Positions 10,247 through 19,464 of a stretch of 64,000 nucleotides of DNA are shown here, in pieces; the stretch's first letter is position 1; every line of letters begins with the position of its first letter. The notes below the pieces were generated by a model, which was not told the origin of the DNA, did not search any database, and saw only the letters and a program-made list of their open reading frames with translations. This DNA is from Paracoccus marinus (GTDB lineage Bacteria > Pseudomonadota > Alphaproteobacteria > Rhodobacterales > Rhodobacteraceae): positions 1 through 64,000 of the forward strand of contig NZ_VJYZ01000025.1 of the NCBI RefSeq assembly GCF_007018965.1, given 5' to 3'. Position numbers and translations under genes: made by a program.

Positions 10247-13053
10247 CACAGCAACTCCCTGATGCGCTCGGGTGTGAAGGGGGTGCGGTAAAGCCGCTTG
10301 CCCGTGGCGTGGGCGATGGCATTGCCGCAGGCGGCGACGACGGGGATCATCACGACCTCGGCCATGCCCTTGGGTGGATCCTGCTCGGACAGCGCCGGCA
10401 GGACGTGACCGGTCTGGGTCCACACGGCAACGTCGGCCGCGCGCGGCAGGAGGTAGCGGCTGAGGCCCCACTTGCCGTTCCCCGGCCCTTCGGGGCCAAG
10501 CGGCAGATCCTCGTAAAGCGCGTGGCCGATGCCCATCGCGATGCCCCCCTGCATCTGGCCCGAAACGAGTTCCGGCACGATCTGGGTGCCGCATTCCAGC
10601 CAGGACTTGTGCGACAACAGCCGCGCCTCGCCCGATCCGGTGGCGACCGACATCTCGACCATCGTCGCGCAGGGGGCGTAGTAGACGGTGCCCGCGTTGT
10701 TGCGCTGGACCGGCGGATACAGCACCCGCAGCCGCGGGATGAACGCATAGCCGCCGGCGGTCATCGCGGCCTTGCGATCGGGCGGCGCGCCGTCGCCATA
10801 ACGCACAGACAGCGCATCGACGGGCGCGCGGAAGGTCTGGCCGTTGACGTTGAAGTCCGCCTCGGCCCAGGCCCAGCGGTTGAAGGTGTGGACGCAGACG
10901 CCGGTGACGAGCCCCATCTGGTGCGCGCGCTCGGCCAGCCGTTCCAGCGACAACGGCTCCATCGAGCGGGCGGTCAGGCGCCCCTCGAACCAGCGCGCGT
11001 CGGACAGCTCAAGCGGCTCGGCCAGCGCCTGGCCGCCGTCGCCGCCGCCGGACCAGATCGACAGCGCCGCATCCCACAGCCCCAGCCGCAGCAGCAACTG
11101 CGCCGCCTGCTGGGTGGCGTGGGTGAAGTAGTAGGCCGAGTTCGACGCCGACCGTGGCGAGGTGATCCGGGGCACCCATGCGGGGTCCTGCGCCAGCCGG
11201 TTTTCCTCTTCCTGCGGGGTGGAATAGGGCTGGTCCTGGGTGTGGACGGGCATCTGCGGCCAGTGCATGACCGAAAACTCGACGTCATCCGCAGGCCGCC
11301 CCAGCCACGGCTGGACGACCAGCAGCTGCGCGGTGGTGGACCCGCAGCCGATCTCGGCCGAGACGTGGCGCATCTGCAACCGGCCCTGCGGCGTGATCTC
11401 GATCTGCACGATCGCCGCCTCGGCGCCGGTGCCAAAGTCTTTCTGCACGGCCGCGAAGCCGACGCCGTACAGCGTGCCCGGGTTGGCCGCCTCGTATTCG
11501 GCCTTGCGGGCGGCGCGGTTCGTCCACAGGGGGTCGTTTTCGGCCAGCGCCAGGATCTCGTCGATACGCAGGTGGCCCGAGGGGACCGCGCCCTGGGTGT
11601 TCTTCATCCCCGATTTCAGGACGTTGATGCGGCGCAGCGCGATGGCGTCGCGGCCCGTTTCGGTCGCGATCTCGTCCACAAGCATCTCGGTCGCGGCCAT
11701 CGACTGCAACGTGCCGTAGCCGCGCATCGACCCGGCGGTGACGTTGACCGAGGGGCGCACCTCGCATTTCAGGTCGCTTTTCGGGAAGTAATAGATCGAC
11801 TGCGCCGCCGTTACCGCGACCGTTCCGACCGAGGGGCTGAAGTTCATCACCCCGCCGCCATCGCCGATCATCTCGCAGGCGAAGCCCTGGAACACGCCGT
11901 CGGCATCGACCGAGATCGTCATGTCCGTCTCGAACGGGTGGCGCTTCAGCGCGAACTGGAAGTGCTGCCAGCGGTCCAGCACCAGCCGCACCGGATTGCC
12001 CTGCGCGTAAAGCCCGGCAACCGCGACGTAATAGGGGAAGGGCTGGTGTTCCTTCTGCCCGTAGCCGACCGTGTAGCCGGTCACGAAATCCAGCTTGTTC
12101 AGCGCGAACCGGCTGGCCTTGACCATCGCCAGCAGATGTTCAGCGACCGTATAGGGCGACTGGGTGGCGCCGATGACGTTCAGCGCACCGGCCGCGGGGT
12201 CGTACCAGGCGAGGCCGTTTTCCGGCTCCATCGCCGCGGGATCGACCGACTGGGATGAGTAATGGCGGGCAAAGACCTGCATGCCGGCCGGCGGTGTCGC
12301 GAACTCGGCGTGCAGCTGGGCCGCATGCCGCCGCGCCTGGCCGAACACGGGGTGATCGTCATCGGGCCACTTGATGTCCCTGTCGGTTTCCTCGGGCCAG
12401 ATGATGTAGTTCTTCATTGGCGAGAACTCGTCCGCGCCGCGCGGGTCGGGACCGGCGATCCGCACGAACTGCGCCCCGCCATAGGACTTGCGCGGCGGCT
12501 GCGGCGCCTCGTCGCCCCACACCCAGATCGCGTCGTTGAACTGCAGAAGCTTCCTTGCGGCACGGAAGCGTTCGTAGTCGTGCCAGATCGCCAGCGCGGC
12601 GGGCTGGCCCATCATGCCCGGAACCTGCCCGCGAACCGCGAAGAAGCGGCCGTAGAAGTCCGCTTCCTGCATCTCGATCCCGTCGGCGGCGAGACGGGCG
12701 TCGTCGATCAGCACGTCGGGTTGCAGCGCGTCGCCCAGCACCGACAGGTCCAGCGCCTGCCACACGCGGTCCGCGCGCGGCAGGTGCAGCGTCATCGCGT
12801 GGGATTGCCGGTCAGGCCAGCCCTCGACGTCGCGGGCCCGCATGTCGAGCGAGAACACCTTGGACCCGGTGACCTTGGCCATCCCGTCGCGGCGATAACG
12901 CAGCCGGCCACCCTGGAACCACTGCGGATCGCGCCCCACCGCCGACGGCATCATCGCGGCCTCGGCCGGCGCCAGCGGCCGAACGACGGCAATCACCCCA
13001 AGCGCCGCGGCGGTCCCCAGGAACTGGCGGCGCGAAATGTCTTTGGCTGGCAT
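10246..13053 (-). CDS. Tat-exported molybdopterin-binding large subunit (aldehyde/N-heterocycle dehydrogenase type)
   Basis: A 935-residue catalytic subunit of the xanthine oxidase/IorB class. The start at 13053 gives a twin-arginine signal (SRRQFLG) and a hydrophobic stretch up to about residue 33, implying folded export to the periplasm. Molybdopterin-site segments include AGSMRGYG and the C-terminal KGMAEVVMIPVVAACGNAI, whose glutamate corresponds to the catalytic GxGE region of the family. It is the first gene of a three-gene operon with the [2Fe-2S] and cytochrome c subunits. The substrate is unknown; aldehydes or N-heterocycles are both possible. No coxD/xdhC-type maturation genes are visible. 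Confidence 0.88.
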   Translation of the reverse strand: MPAKDISRRQFLGTAAALGVIAVVRPLAPAEAAMMPSAVGRDPQWFQGGRLRYRRDGMAKVTGSKVFSLDMRARDVEGWPDRQSHAMTLHLPRADRVWQALDLSVLGDALQPDVLIDDARLAADGIEMQEADFYGRFFAVRGQVPGMMGQPAALAIWHDYERFRAARKLLQFNDAIWVWGDEAPQPPRKSYGGAQFVRIAGPDPRGADEFSPMKNYIIWPEETDRDIKWPDDDHPVFGQARRHAAQLHAEFATPPAGMQVFARHYSSQSVDPAAMEPENGLAWYDPAAGALNVIGATQSPYTVAEHLLAMVKASRFALNKLDFVTGYTVGYGQKEHQPFPYYVAVAGLYAQGNPVRLVLDRWQHFQFALKRHPFETDMTISVDADGVFQGFACEMIGDGGGVMNFSPSVGTVAVTAAQSIYYFPKSDLKCEVRPSVNVTAGSMRGYGTLQSMAATEMLVDEIATETGRDAIALRRINVLKSGMKNTQGAVPSGHLRIDEILALAENDPLWTNRAARKAEYEAANPGTLYGVGFAAVQKDFGTGAEAAIVQIEITPQGRLQMRHVSAEIGCGSTTAQLLVVQPWLGRPADDVEFSVMHWPQMPVHTQDQPYSTPQEEENRLAQDPAWVPRITSPRSASNSAYYFTHATQQAAQLLLRLGLWDAALSIWSGGGDGGQALAEPLELSDARWFEGRLTARSMEPLSLERLAERAHQMGLVTGVCVHTFNRWAWAEADFNVNGQTFRAPVDALSVRYGDGAPPDRKAAMTAGGYAFIPRLRVLYPPVQRNNAGTVYYAPCATMVEMSVATGSGEARLLSHKSWLECGTQIVPELVSGQMQGGIAMGIGHALYEDLPLGPEGPGNGKWGLSRYLLPRAADVAVWTQTGHVLPALSEQDPPKGMAEVVMIPVVAACGNAIAHATGKRLYRTPFTPERIRELL

Positions 13054-13273
13054 GGAACCCCCGTCCCGGCGTGCAACATGCATCATCGATAACGTGGACC
13101 GCAGGTGGCTGCAACGCGGCGGAGCGGACTTCGTGACCCGGACGTGAAGCTGGAAGCGAAGGACGACCGGGCCGTCACGGACTAACGGCGATGCAACAAG
13201 GCAACCCTCTTGCCGCGCCTGCATAATTTCCTTGCCCGAACCCTCGCCATCCCCGATAAGCCGCCTACGGACT

Positions 13274-13434
13274 GGACAGGAGAGTCGGGCTTCGCGCCCG
13301 CGCCGACGGAGCAACGCCCCGGAATCTCTCAGGCAAAAAGACTGCCAGCCCGATACTCTGGAGAGAGATGCAGCAGCATCCGCCGAAGGAGAAAGCCGCT
13401 CGCGGCGATGCTCTCAGGCAAAAGGACAGAGGGG
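13274..13434 (+). promoter_or_regulatory. Tandem glycine riboswitch
   Basis: Two copies of the conserved glycine aptamer core are visible: CTCTCAGGCAAAA within 13326-13338 and again at 13411-13423, each preceded by GGAGAG and CGCCGA(C/A)GGAG elements. This is the tandem (two-aptamer) form that binds glycine. It ends about 48 bases before the dadA start, leaving room for an expression platform. The target gene, a D-amino-acid/glycine-oxidising flavoprotein, makes an on-switch responding to glycine plausible. No glycine cleavage genes are nearby. Confidence 0.9.
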
Positions 13435-13482
13435 GAATGCGTCCGATCGGGCGTGTTCTAACCTTTGGAACCGGAGCGCAGC

Positions 13483-14739
13483 ATGCATTCCATCGCCGTC
13501 ATCGGCGCCGGCATTACCGGCGTGACCACCGCCTACGAACTCGCCACGCGCGGCTTCGACGTGACCGTCTACGACCGCAACCGCTATCCGGCGATGGAAA
13601 CCAGCTTCGCCAATGGCGGCCAGCTGTCCGCGTCGAACGCCGAGGTCTGGAACCACAGCAGCACCGTGCTGAAGGGCCTGGGCTGGATGCTGCGGGCCGA
13701 CGCGCCCCTGTCGCTCAGCCTGCGGCCGACCTGGCACAAATACAGCTGGCTGGCCGAGTTCCTGGGCAACATCCCGAACTATCGCAGCAACACCGCCAAG
13801 ACGGCGGCGCTCGCGGTCGCGGCCCGGCAGCGGATGCGCGACATCGCGGCGCAGGAAGGCATCGACTTCGACCGCGACGACGCGGGCATCCTGCATTTCT
13901 ACGGAACCGAGGCGCAGATGGCCCACGCCCGCCGCGTCTCCGAACTGCTGGCCGAAGGCGGGGTCGAGCGGGTCGAGCTTGACGCGGACGGCGTCCGGCG
14001 GCTGGAACCGCGGCTGCGCGGCGACTTCGTCGGCGGCTTTCACACGCCGGGCGACGCGACCGGCGACATCCACCTGTACACCACGGGCCTTGCCCGGGCC
14101 TGCACGCGGCTGGGCGTCCGGTTCGAGATGGAATCCGAAGTGCTGGCCGTCGAGAACGGGGCCGACGGACGCCTTCTGCGGTTCCGCGACGGCGAGGGCC
14201 GCGTGCGCGATGCGCGGCACGCGGCGATCGTGGTCTGCGCCGGGATCGGCAGCCGCAAGCTGGCCCGTTCGCTGGGCGACCGGCTGAACGTGTATCCGGT
14301 CAAGGGCTACTCCATCACCGTCAACCTGCAGGACGCCGCCTCGCAGGAAGGCGCGCCGCGCATCAGCCTTCTGGACGACGCGACCAAGATCGTGACGAGC
14401 CGGCTTGGCGAGAACCGCTTCCGCGTTGCGGGCACGGCCGAGTTCGCGGGCGAGAACCGCGACATCCGCGACTGTCGGGTGCAGCCGCTGGTGGCGTGGG
14501 TGCGCCGCCACTTCCCCGATGTCTCGACCCGGCATTGCGTCCCGTGGGCGGGCCTGCGGCCGATGCTGCCGTCGATGATGCCGAAGGTCGGCCCCGGCAG
14601 GAACCCGGGCGTGTTCTACAACACCGGCCACGGGCACCTGGGCTGGACGCTGTCGTCGGCCACCGCCGAGCTGGTCGCGCAGGCCGTCGAGGCCCAGCTT
14701 GGCCGGCGCTCCCGCCCGCACCTGCGCGCGGCCGCCTGA
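13483..14739 (+). CDS. dadA: FAD-dependent D-amino-acid dehydrogenase
   Basis: A 418-residue flavoprotein that oxidatively deaminates D-amino acids (or glycine) to 2-oxo acids, feeding electrons to the respiratory chain. The FAD-binding Rossmann motif IAVIGAGITGVTTAYELA opens the protein. NGGQLSASNAEVWNH and the C-terminal GLRPMLPSMMPKVG and YNTGHGHLGWTLS are typical of DadA. The ATG at 13483 follows GGAGCG; a TTG six codons upstream is less likely. It lies directly under a glycine riboswitch and converges with an Lrp/AsnC gene. The riboswitch suggests that glycine or a glycine-derived amine is its physiological input, which is inference. Confidence 0.88.
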   Translation: MHSIAVIGAGITGVTTAYELATRGFDVTVYDRNRYPAMETSFANGGQLSASNAEVWNHSSTVLKGLGWMLRADAPLSLSLRPTWHKYSWLAEFLGNIPNYRSNTAKTAALAVAARQRMRDIAAQEGIDFDRDDAGILHFYGTEAQMAHARRVSELLAEGGVERVELDADGVRRLEPRLRGDFVGGFHTPGDATGDIHLYTTGLARACTRLGVRFEMESEVLAVENGADGRLLRFRDGEGRVRDARHAAIVVCAGIGSRKLARSLGDRLNVYPVKGYSITVNLQDAASQEGAPRISLLDDATKIVTSRLGENRFRVAGTAEFAGENRDIRDCRVQPLVAWVRRHFPDVSTRHCVPWAGLRPMLPSMMPKVGPGRNPGVFYNTGHGHLGWTLSSATAELVAQAVEAQLGRRSRPHLRAAA

Positions 14740-14776
14740 GGCGGTTGCACCGACCGGCATCGCCGGCCATGAACCG

Positions 14777-14802
14777 GCGCATCCCCGGCCGCGGGGGTGC
14801 GC
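14777..14802. terminator. Hairpin between dadA and the Lrp gene
   Basis: GCGCATCCCC at 14777-14786 pairs with GGGGGTGCGC at 14793-14802 (one G-T wobble), with a 6-base loop. There is no clear T tract, but it sits between convergent genes where a bidirectional terminator is expected. Confidence 0.45.
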
Positions 14803-14811
14803 CGGTCGCGT

Positions 14812-15285
14812 TCAGCGGGTCCGCGTATCGACCGGGTAGACGGACGTGAACTTGGTCCGTTCCATCGCGAAATGCGAGGTCAGGTTCTTGATCGGCACCG
14901 CGTCGGTCAGCCGCTTGTAGAGCGCGTCGAACGACGCCATGTCCGCGACCGCGACCCGCAGCAGATAGTCCATCTCGCCAGCCATGCGGTGAACCTCCAT
15001 GATCTCGGGGATCGCGTCGGTGGCGGCGACAAAGGCCTGACGCCATTCGGCCGAATGGTCCACCGCCTCGATTCCCACGAACACGGTCAGTCCGAATCCC
15101 AGCCGGGCCGGATCGGCCAGCGCCACGCGGCCGATCAGCACGCCGCTGTCCTGAAGCTTCTGGATCCGCTTCCAGCAGGGCGTCTGCGAGAGCCCGACCC
15201 GTTCGGCGATCTGCGCCACCGGGATCGTCGCATCGCGCATCAGCTCTGCCACGATCTTGCGGTCGATGAGATCGAGTTCGTCCAT
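14812..15285 (-). CDS. Lrp/AsnC family transcriptional regulator
   Basis: A 157-residue feast/famine regulator. The N-terminal helix-turn-helix (LDLIDRKIVAELMRDATIP through VGLSQTPCWKRIQKLQDSG) is followed by a RAM/ligand-binding domain with the usual MEVHRMAGEMDYLLRV segment. The ATG at 15285 gives the canonical MDELDLIDRKI start and has GGGGCG upstream; an alternative start ten codons earlier is unlikely. It is convergent with dadA. Lrp-type proteins often control dadA-like genes in response to amino acids, so regulation of the neighbour is a reasonable guess. Confidence 0.9.
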   Translation of the reverse strand: MDELDLIDRKIVAELMRDATIPVAQIAERVGLSQTPCWKRIQKLQDSGVLIGRVALADPARLGFGLTVFVGIEAVDHSAEWRQAFVAATDAIPEIMEVHRMAGEMDYLLRVAVADMASFDALYKRLTDAVPIKNLTSHFAMERTKFTSVYPVDTRTR

Positions 15286-15508
15286 TTCGCCCCTGCCCGC
15301 CCCCTGCTGCCGCACGCCGACAGACGGGCGGGGACACGGCGCCAGAACATGACAGAGACGCGAAAATTGTCTATGTCGTTGATCGTCTATTTACCGCTTT
15401 GACAACACGAGAAATTTCAATGACTTGTCCGCCGCCGTCGTCGCGACGGGCACGGTTCCGCCGATGACATTGTTGATTCGCCCAGGTCCGTCTGTTTAGG
15501 TTTGGCCC

Positions 15509-15961
15509 ATGATTACCCAGAAGATGAAGTACGCGCTCAAGGCCCTGCTGGCACTTGCGGACGAGGCCGCGCGCGAGCAGCCGCGCGCGCTGACGATCGA
15601 GGAGATTGCGGCGCGGTCCGGCGCCCCCAAGCGGTTTCTGGAACATATCCTGCTCGAGGTTCGCAACGCCGGTGTGATCGCGTCGATGCGGGGGCGGTCG
15701 GGCGGCTACCGGCTGGCGAAGCCGCCGTCCGAGGTGTCGATCTCGGACCTGTTGCGCCGCATCGACGGGCCGATCGCGCCGCTGCCCTGCCTGTCGCGCA
15801 GCGCCTATCAACGCTGCGACGACTGCCGGGACGAGGCGACCTGCCGCATCCGCCGCACCTTTGGCGAGGTGTTCTGGAGCTATCTGCTCATCATCGAGTC
15901 GCTGACGCTCGAGGACATGCTGCGGTCGGACACCAAGGTCGAACAGATCTTCGGGACCTGA
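15509..15961 (+). CDS. Rrf2 family transcriptional regulator
   Basis: A 150-residue winged-helix regulator of the Rrf2 family (IscR, CymR, NsrR relatives). It starts MITQKMKYALKALLALA; the recognition region is IEEIAARSGAPKRFLEHIL and the wing RGRSGGYRLAKPPSEVSI. Four cysteines between about residues 93 and 112 (pattern C, CxxC, C) could bind an iron-sulfur cluster. It lies just upstream of a sulfate transport operon on the same strand, so control of sulfur uptake, as with CymR, is likely but inferred. The 120 bases after its stop are AT-rich and probably hold the transporter promoter. Confidence 0.88.
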   Translation: MITQKMKYALKALLALADEAAREQPRALTIEEIAARSGAPKRFLEHILLEVRNAGVIASMRGRSGGYRLAKPPSEVSISDLLRRIDGPIAPLPCLSRSAYQRCDDCRDEATCRIRRTFGEVFWSYLLIIESLTLEDMLRSDTKVEQIFGT

Positions 15962-16158
15962 AGCGCGTGCGGCCGTCCCGTGCAGCGCTGGGCGGCAAAC
16001 GGTTTCAGCGCCGATTTTCCGCGCTGCAAGCCGTAGAATAATCTTCCATATACACGAGCAACTTTGGCGAGATTAGTTCTTGCTAAACTCGACCTGCGCT
16101 GTCGTTATTAAGCCAACGAGCGGCATCCGTCGCCTCGAACGACAACCGGAGGCCGAGA

Positions 16159-16488
16159 ATGAGCTACGCGAACCAGGCTCAGTTCGTCTCGAACCGACTG
16201 CCGCTCGGCCACGAGAGCGCGCAGGACGGCGAGGCGATCGCCGACGACGCCGCCCCTCACGGCCGTCTCTGCGCCGTCCACCTGATCGACCGGCGCACGG
16301 GTTGCGCGCACCGGATCAACGGCACCCCGCTCATCATCTTCACCCACGATCCGCACGCCGCCCGGGCCGAGCTTCTGGCCGGGCGCGACCCCGCCCTGTG
16401 GGACACGCTGATCGAGGCGCTGCCGGCGGCGGTCCGTCCCGCATCTGCCGGCGGGTCCCGCAGCCCCAACCAGAAAGCGCGCGCATGA
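16159..16488 (+). CDS. Small conserved-looking hypothetical protein upstream of sbp
   Basis: A 109-residue protein I do not assign to a family. It has a good GGAGG ribosome site nine bases upstream. The central region ([18 protein letters not shown] then [20 protein letters not shown]) looks like a folded alpha/beta unit with two cysteines. It stands first in the presumed sulfate-transport operon, after the Rrf2 gene. Its stop overlaps an ATG in frame with sbp, which hints at translational coupling. A role in sulfur metabolism is suggested only by position. Confidence 0.6.
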   Translation: MSYANQAQFVSNRLPLGHESAQDGEAIADDAAPHGRLCAVHLIDRRTGCAHRINGTPLIIFTHDPHAARAELLAGRDPALWDTLIEALPAAVRPASAGGSRSPNQKARA

Positions 16489-16616
16489 CCGGCCAGATGA
16501 TGCGGAACCAGCCGATGACGATCATGGGGATGGGCCCGGTCCTGCCCCGCCTGATGACGAACGACAAAAGACCCGCCGACGACGCCACGCGGCGCCCGGC
16601 ACGACAGGAGAACTTC

Positions 16617-17690
16617 ATGCTGCCCACGACGACCCCTGCCCGCACCCCCCGGCAGGCCGCTGAAGCCGCCGCCGCCCCCCGCAACGGCTGGGCCCTGCCC
16701 CGCATCCTGCGCGACGCGCTGCCGGTGCTGGCGCTTGGCCTGATGGCGCTCGGCGCGCCCAAGGCGCAGGCGGAAACGCTGCTCAACGTCAGCTACGACC
16801 CGACCCGCGAATTCTATCGCGAGTATAACGAGATCTTCGCCAAGCACTGGCAGGGTCTCGGCCACGACGCGCCGCAGATCGAAACCAGCCACGGCGGCTC
16901 GGGCAGCCAGGCGCGCGCGGTGATCGACGGGCTTCAGGCGCAGGTGGTGACGCTGGCGCTCGCGGGCGACATCGACAAGATCGCGGCGGCCGGCAAGCTG
17001 CCAGCCGACTGGCAGTCGAAGCTGCCGCACAACTCGTCCCCCTACACCTCGACGATCGTCTTCCTCGTGCGCGAGGGCAATCCCAAGGGGATCAACGACT
17101 GGGGCGACCTGGTCCAGGACGGGATCGAGGTCATCACGCCCAATCCCAAGACCTCGGGCGGGGCGCGCTGGAACTACCTCGCCGCCTGGGCCTGGGCGCA
17201 GAAGAACGGGCAGGACCCGAAAGAATTCGTGACCAAGCTGTTCAAGAACGTGCCGGTGCTCGACTCGGGCGCGCGCGGGGCCACGACGACCTTCGCCCAA
17301 CGCGGCATCGGCGACGTGCTGCTGGCCTGGGAAAACGAGGCGTACCTGGCGCTGAACGAACTGGGCGAGGATGAATTCGACATCGTCGCGCCGACGATCT
17401 CGATCCGCGCCGAGCCGCCGGTCGCGCTGGTCGAAGGCAATGCCACGACCCCGGAATCGCGCGAGCTGGCGCAGGCCTATCTCGATTTCCTCTACACTCC
17501 CGAAGCGCAGGCGCTCGCGTTCAAGCACTTCTATCGCGGCTGGGACACGTCGGCGGCGAACCCCGAGGATGTCGCGCGCTTCCCGCAGATGCAGCTGGTC
17601 GGGATCGAGGACTTCGGCGGCTGGGGCAAGGCGCAGCCCGAGCATTTCGGCGACGGCGGCATCTTCGACCAGATCTACGTCCCCAAGTGA
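16617..17690 (+). CDS. sbp: Sulfate-binding periplasmic protein
   Basis: The 357-residue solute-binding protein of the sulfate/thiosulfate ABC importer. A signal peptide with hydrophobic core [12 protein letters not shown] precedes the mature start near [10 protein letters not shown]. Family hallmarks are [20 protein letters not shown], [18 protein letters not shown] [12 protein letters not shown] (here [12 protein letters not shown]), [12 protein letters not shown] and LLAWENEAY. The ATG at 16617 follows ACAGGAG; an in-frame ATG at 16485 overlapping the previous stop would add 44 residues before the signal peptide and is disfavoured. Followed by cysT, cysW and cysA. Confidence 0.93.
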   Translation: MLPTTTPARTPRQAAEAAAAPRNGWALPRILRDALPVLALGLMALGAPKAQAETLLNVSYDPTREFYREYNEIFAKHWQGLGHDAPQIETSHGGSGSQARAVIDGLQAQVVTLALAGDIDKIAAAGKLPADWQSKLPHNSSPYTSTIVFLVREGNPKGINDWGDLVQDGIEVITPNPKTSGGARWNYLAAWAWAQKNGQDPKEFVTKLFKNVPVLDSGARGATTTFAQRGIGDVLLAWENEAYLALNELGEDEFDIVAPTISIRAEPPVALVEGNATTPESRELAQAYLDFLYTPEAQALAFKHFYRGWDTSAANPEDVARFPQMQLVGIEDFGGWGKAQPEHFGDGGIFDQIYVPK

Positions 17691-17739
17691 CGCGATCCGG
17701 CCGACACCACGACATGAGCACGAGGTAGCGCAAGCCGAC

Positions 17740-18576
17740 ATGGGCAAGCCACTGATCCACAGATCCCCGATGCCGGGCTTCGGCCTGTCGGCGGGGATCA
17801 CCCTGACGATGCTTTCCATCATCGTGCTGCTGCCGATCGGCGCCCTTCTTGCGAAGGGCGCCGGCTTCGGCATCGGCAACATCTGGGAAACAGTGAACCG
17901 CGAACGGGTCTGGGCCGCGCTGTTCCTGTCGTTCCGGCTGTCGCTGTTCGCGGCGCTGTTCAACCTGGTCTTCGGCGTCGTGCTGGCCTGGGTGCTGGTG
18001 CGCTATCGCTTTCCCGGCCGCCGGATCATCGACGCCGCGGTCGATCTGCCCTTCGCCCTGCCGACCGCCGTCGCGGGGATCGCGCTGACCGCGCTTTACG
18101 CGCCGAACGGGGCGTTCGGGTCGCTGTTCAAGGAACTGGGCGTCCGCATCGCCTATACCCAGTGGGGCATCCTGATCGCGCTGATCTTTGTGGGGCTGCC
18201 GTTCGTGACCCGCACGGTCCAGCCGGTCGTCGAGGAAATCGAGCGCGAGGTCGAAGAAGCGTCGGCGACGCTGGGCGCCAGCCGCGCCTACACGCTGCGC
18301 CACGTCGTCCTGCCGATGCTCGCGCCGGCCGCGCTGACGGGCTTCGCGCTCGCGCTCGCGCGCGCGGTGGGCGAATACGGTTCGGTGATCTTCATCGCCG
18401 GCAACCGGCCGCTGCAGACTGAGATCGCGCCCCTGCTGATCGTGATCCAGCTGGAAGAGTTCAACTACGAGGCGGCGGCGGCCATCGGGATCGCGATGCT
18501 GCTCATCAGCTTCGCGCTGCTGCTGGTCATCAACCTGATCCAGGTCTGGAGCCGTCGGAGGATCGGATATGTCTGA
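17740..18576 (+). CDS. cysT: Sulfate ABC transporter permease CysT
   Basis: A 278-residue inner-membrane permease, also called CysU. It has about six to seven hydrophobic helices and the cytoplasmic EAA loop (EEASATLGASRAYTLRHVVLP) that contacts the ATPase. Segments such as DLPFALPTAVAGIALTALY and GEYGSVIFIAGN are typical for CysT. It lies 49 bases after sbp and overlaps cysW by eight bases. With CysW it forms the transmembrane channel for sulfate/thiosulfate. Confidence 0.93.
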   Translation: MGKPLIHRSPMPGFGLSAGITLTMLSIIVLLPIGALLAKGAGFGIGNIWETVNRERVWAALFLSFRLSLFAALFNLVFGVVLAWVLVRYRFPGRRIIDAAVDLPFALPTAVAGIALTALYAPNGAFGSLFKELGVRIAYTQWGILIALIFVGLPFVTRTVQPVVEEIEREVEEASATLGASRAYTLRHVVLPMLAPAALTGFALALARAVGEYGSVIFIAGNRPLQTEIAPLLIVIQLEEFNYEAAAAIGIAMLLISFALLLVINLIQVWSRRRIGYV

Positions 18577-19453
18577 CGCAACCCTGGGCCGCGCGCCCGC
18601 GGCCGCCCGCGCCTTCCGCCCCGCGACGCAGGAAACGCCGTGGGTCCGTTGGACCCTCATCGTGATCGCGGTCGCGGGCCTTGGCATCCTGGTCGCCGCG
18701 CCGCTGATCGTCGTCTTCGCCGAGGCGCTTGGCGAAGGCTGGGCGGCGGTGATCGAAAGCCTTGGCCACCGCGACGCGCGCTCGGCCATCCGGCTGACGC
18801 TGACCATCGCCGCGATCGCGGTGCCCCTGAACGCGGTCTTCGGGATCGCCGCCGCCTGGCTCATCACCAAGTTCGATTTCAGGGGAAAGGCGTTCCTCAT
18901 CACCCTGATCGACCTGCCGTTTTCCGTAAGCCCCGTCGTCGCGGGCCTGTGCATCGTCCTGATGTTCGGCGCCAACTCGTTCGCCGGCGGGTGGCTGGTC
19001 GCGAACGGCATGCCGATCGTCTTTGCGGTGCCCGGCATCGTTCTGGCCACGCTGTTCGTGACCTTTCCCTTCGTCGCCCGCGAGCTCATCCCCGTGATGA
19101 TCGAGCAGGGCCGCGCCGAGGAAGAGGCGGCGCTGACCCTTGGCGCGTCGGGGTGGCGGGTGTTTCGCACCGTGACCCTGCCCAACATCCGCTGGGCGCT
19201 GCTTTACGGGGTTTTGCTGAGCAACGCCCGCGCGATGGGCGAGTTCGGGGCGGTCGCCGTGGTGTCGGGCAAGATCCGGGGCCAGACCGCCACGATGCCG
19301 ATCACCATCGAGATGCTCTACAACGAATACCTGTCCGTCGCCGCGTTCGGCATGGCCGCCCTGCTGACGCTTCTCGCCCTCGTCACCCTGCTGCTGAAGG
19401 CCGGCCTGGAAATCCGCCACGCCGACCAGCTCGCCGCCTTCCGCCGCCTGTGA
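18569..19453 (+). CDS. cysW: Sulfate ABC transporter permease CysW
   Basis: A 294-residue permease partner of CysT. The EAA loop is [22 protein letters not shown], and the family segment [20 protein letters not shown] is clear. It has an N-terminal cytoplasmic extension of about 28 residues before the first membrane helix. The start overlaps the end of cysT, and cysA follows 11 bases downstream, so the three are one transcript. Confidence 0.93.
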   Translation: MSDATLGRAPAAARAFRPATQETPWVRWTLIVIAVAGLGILVAAPLIVVFAEALGEGWAAVIESLGHRDARSAIRLTLTIAAIAVPLNAVFGIAAAWLITKFDFRGKAFLITLIDLPFSVSPVVAGLCIVLMFGANSFAGGWLVANGMPIVFAVPGIVLATLFVTFPFVARELIPVMIEQGRAEEEAALTLGASGWRVFRTVTLPNIRWALLYGVLLSNARAMGEFGAVAVVSGKIRGQTATMPITIEMLYNEYLSVAAFGMAALLTLLALVTLLLKAGLEIRHADQLAAFRRL

Positions 19454-19464
19454 GGAAAACGCCC

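Noticed and set aside
10309-12258. 649-codon plus-strand frame
   Set aside because: Antisense of the molybdopterin subunit; no recognisable domain and no ribosome site.
13054-13314. N-terminal extension of the molybdopterin subunit by 87 codons
   Set aside because: It would place the Tat signal in the middle of the protein and overlap the glycine riboswitch region on the other strand; the start at 13053 fits the signal peptide.
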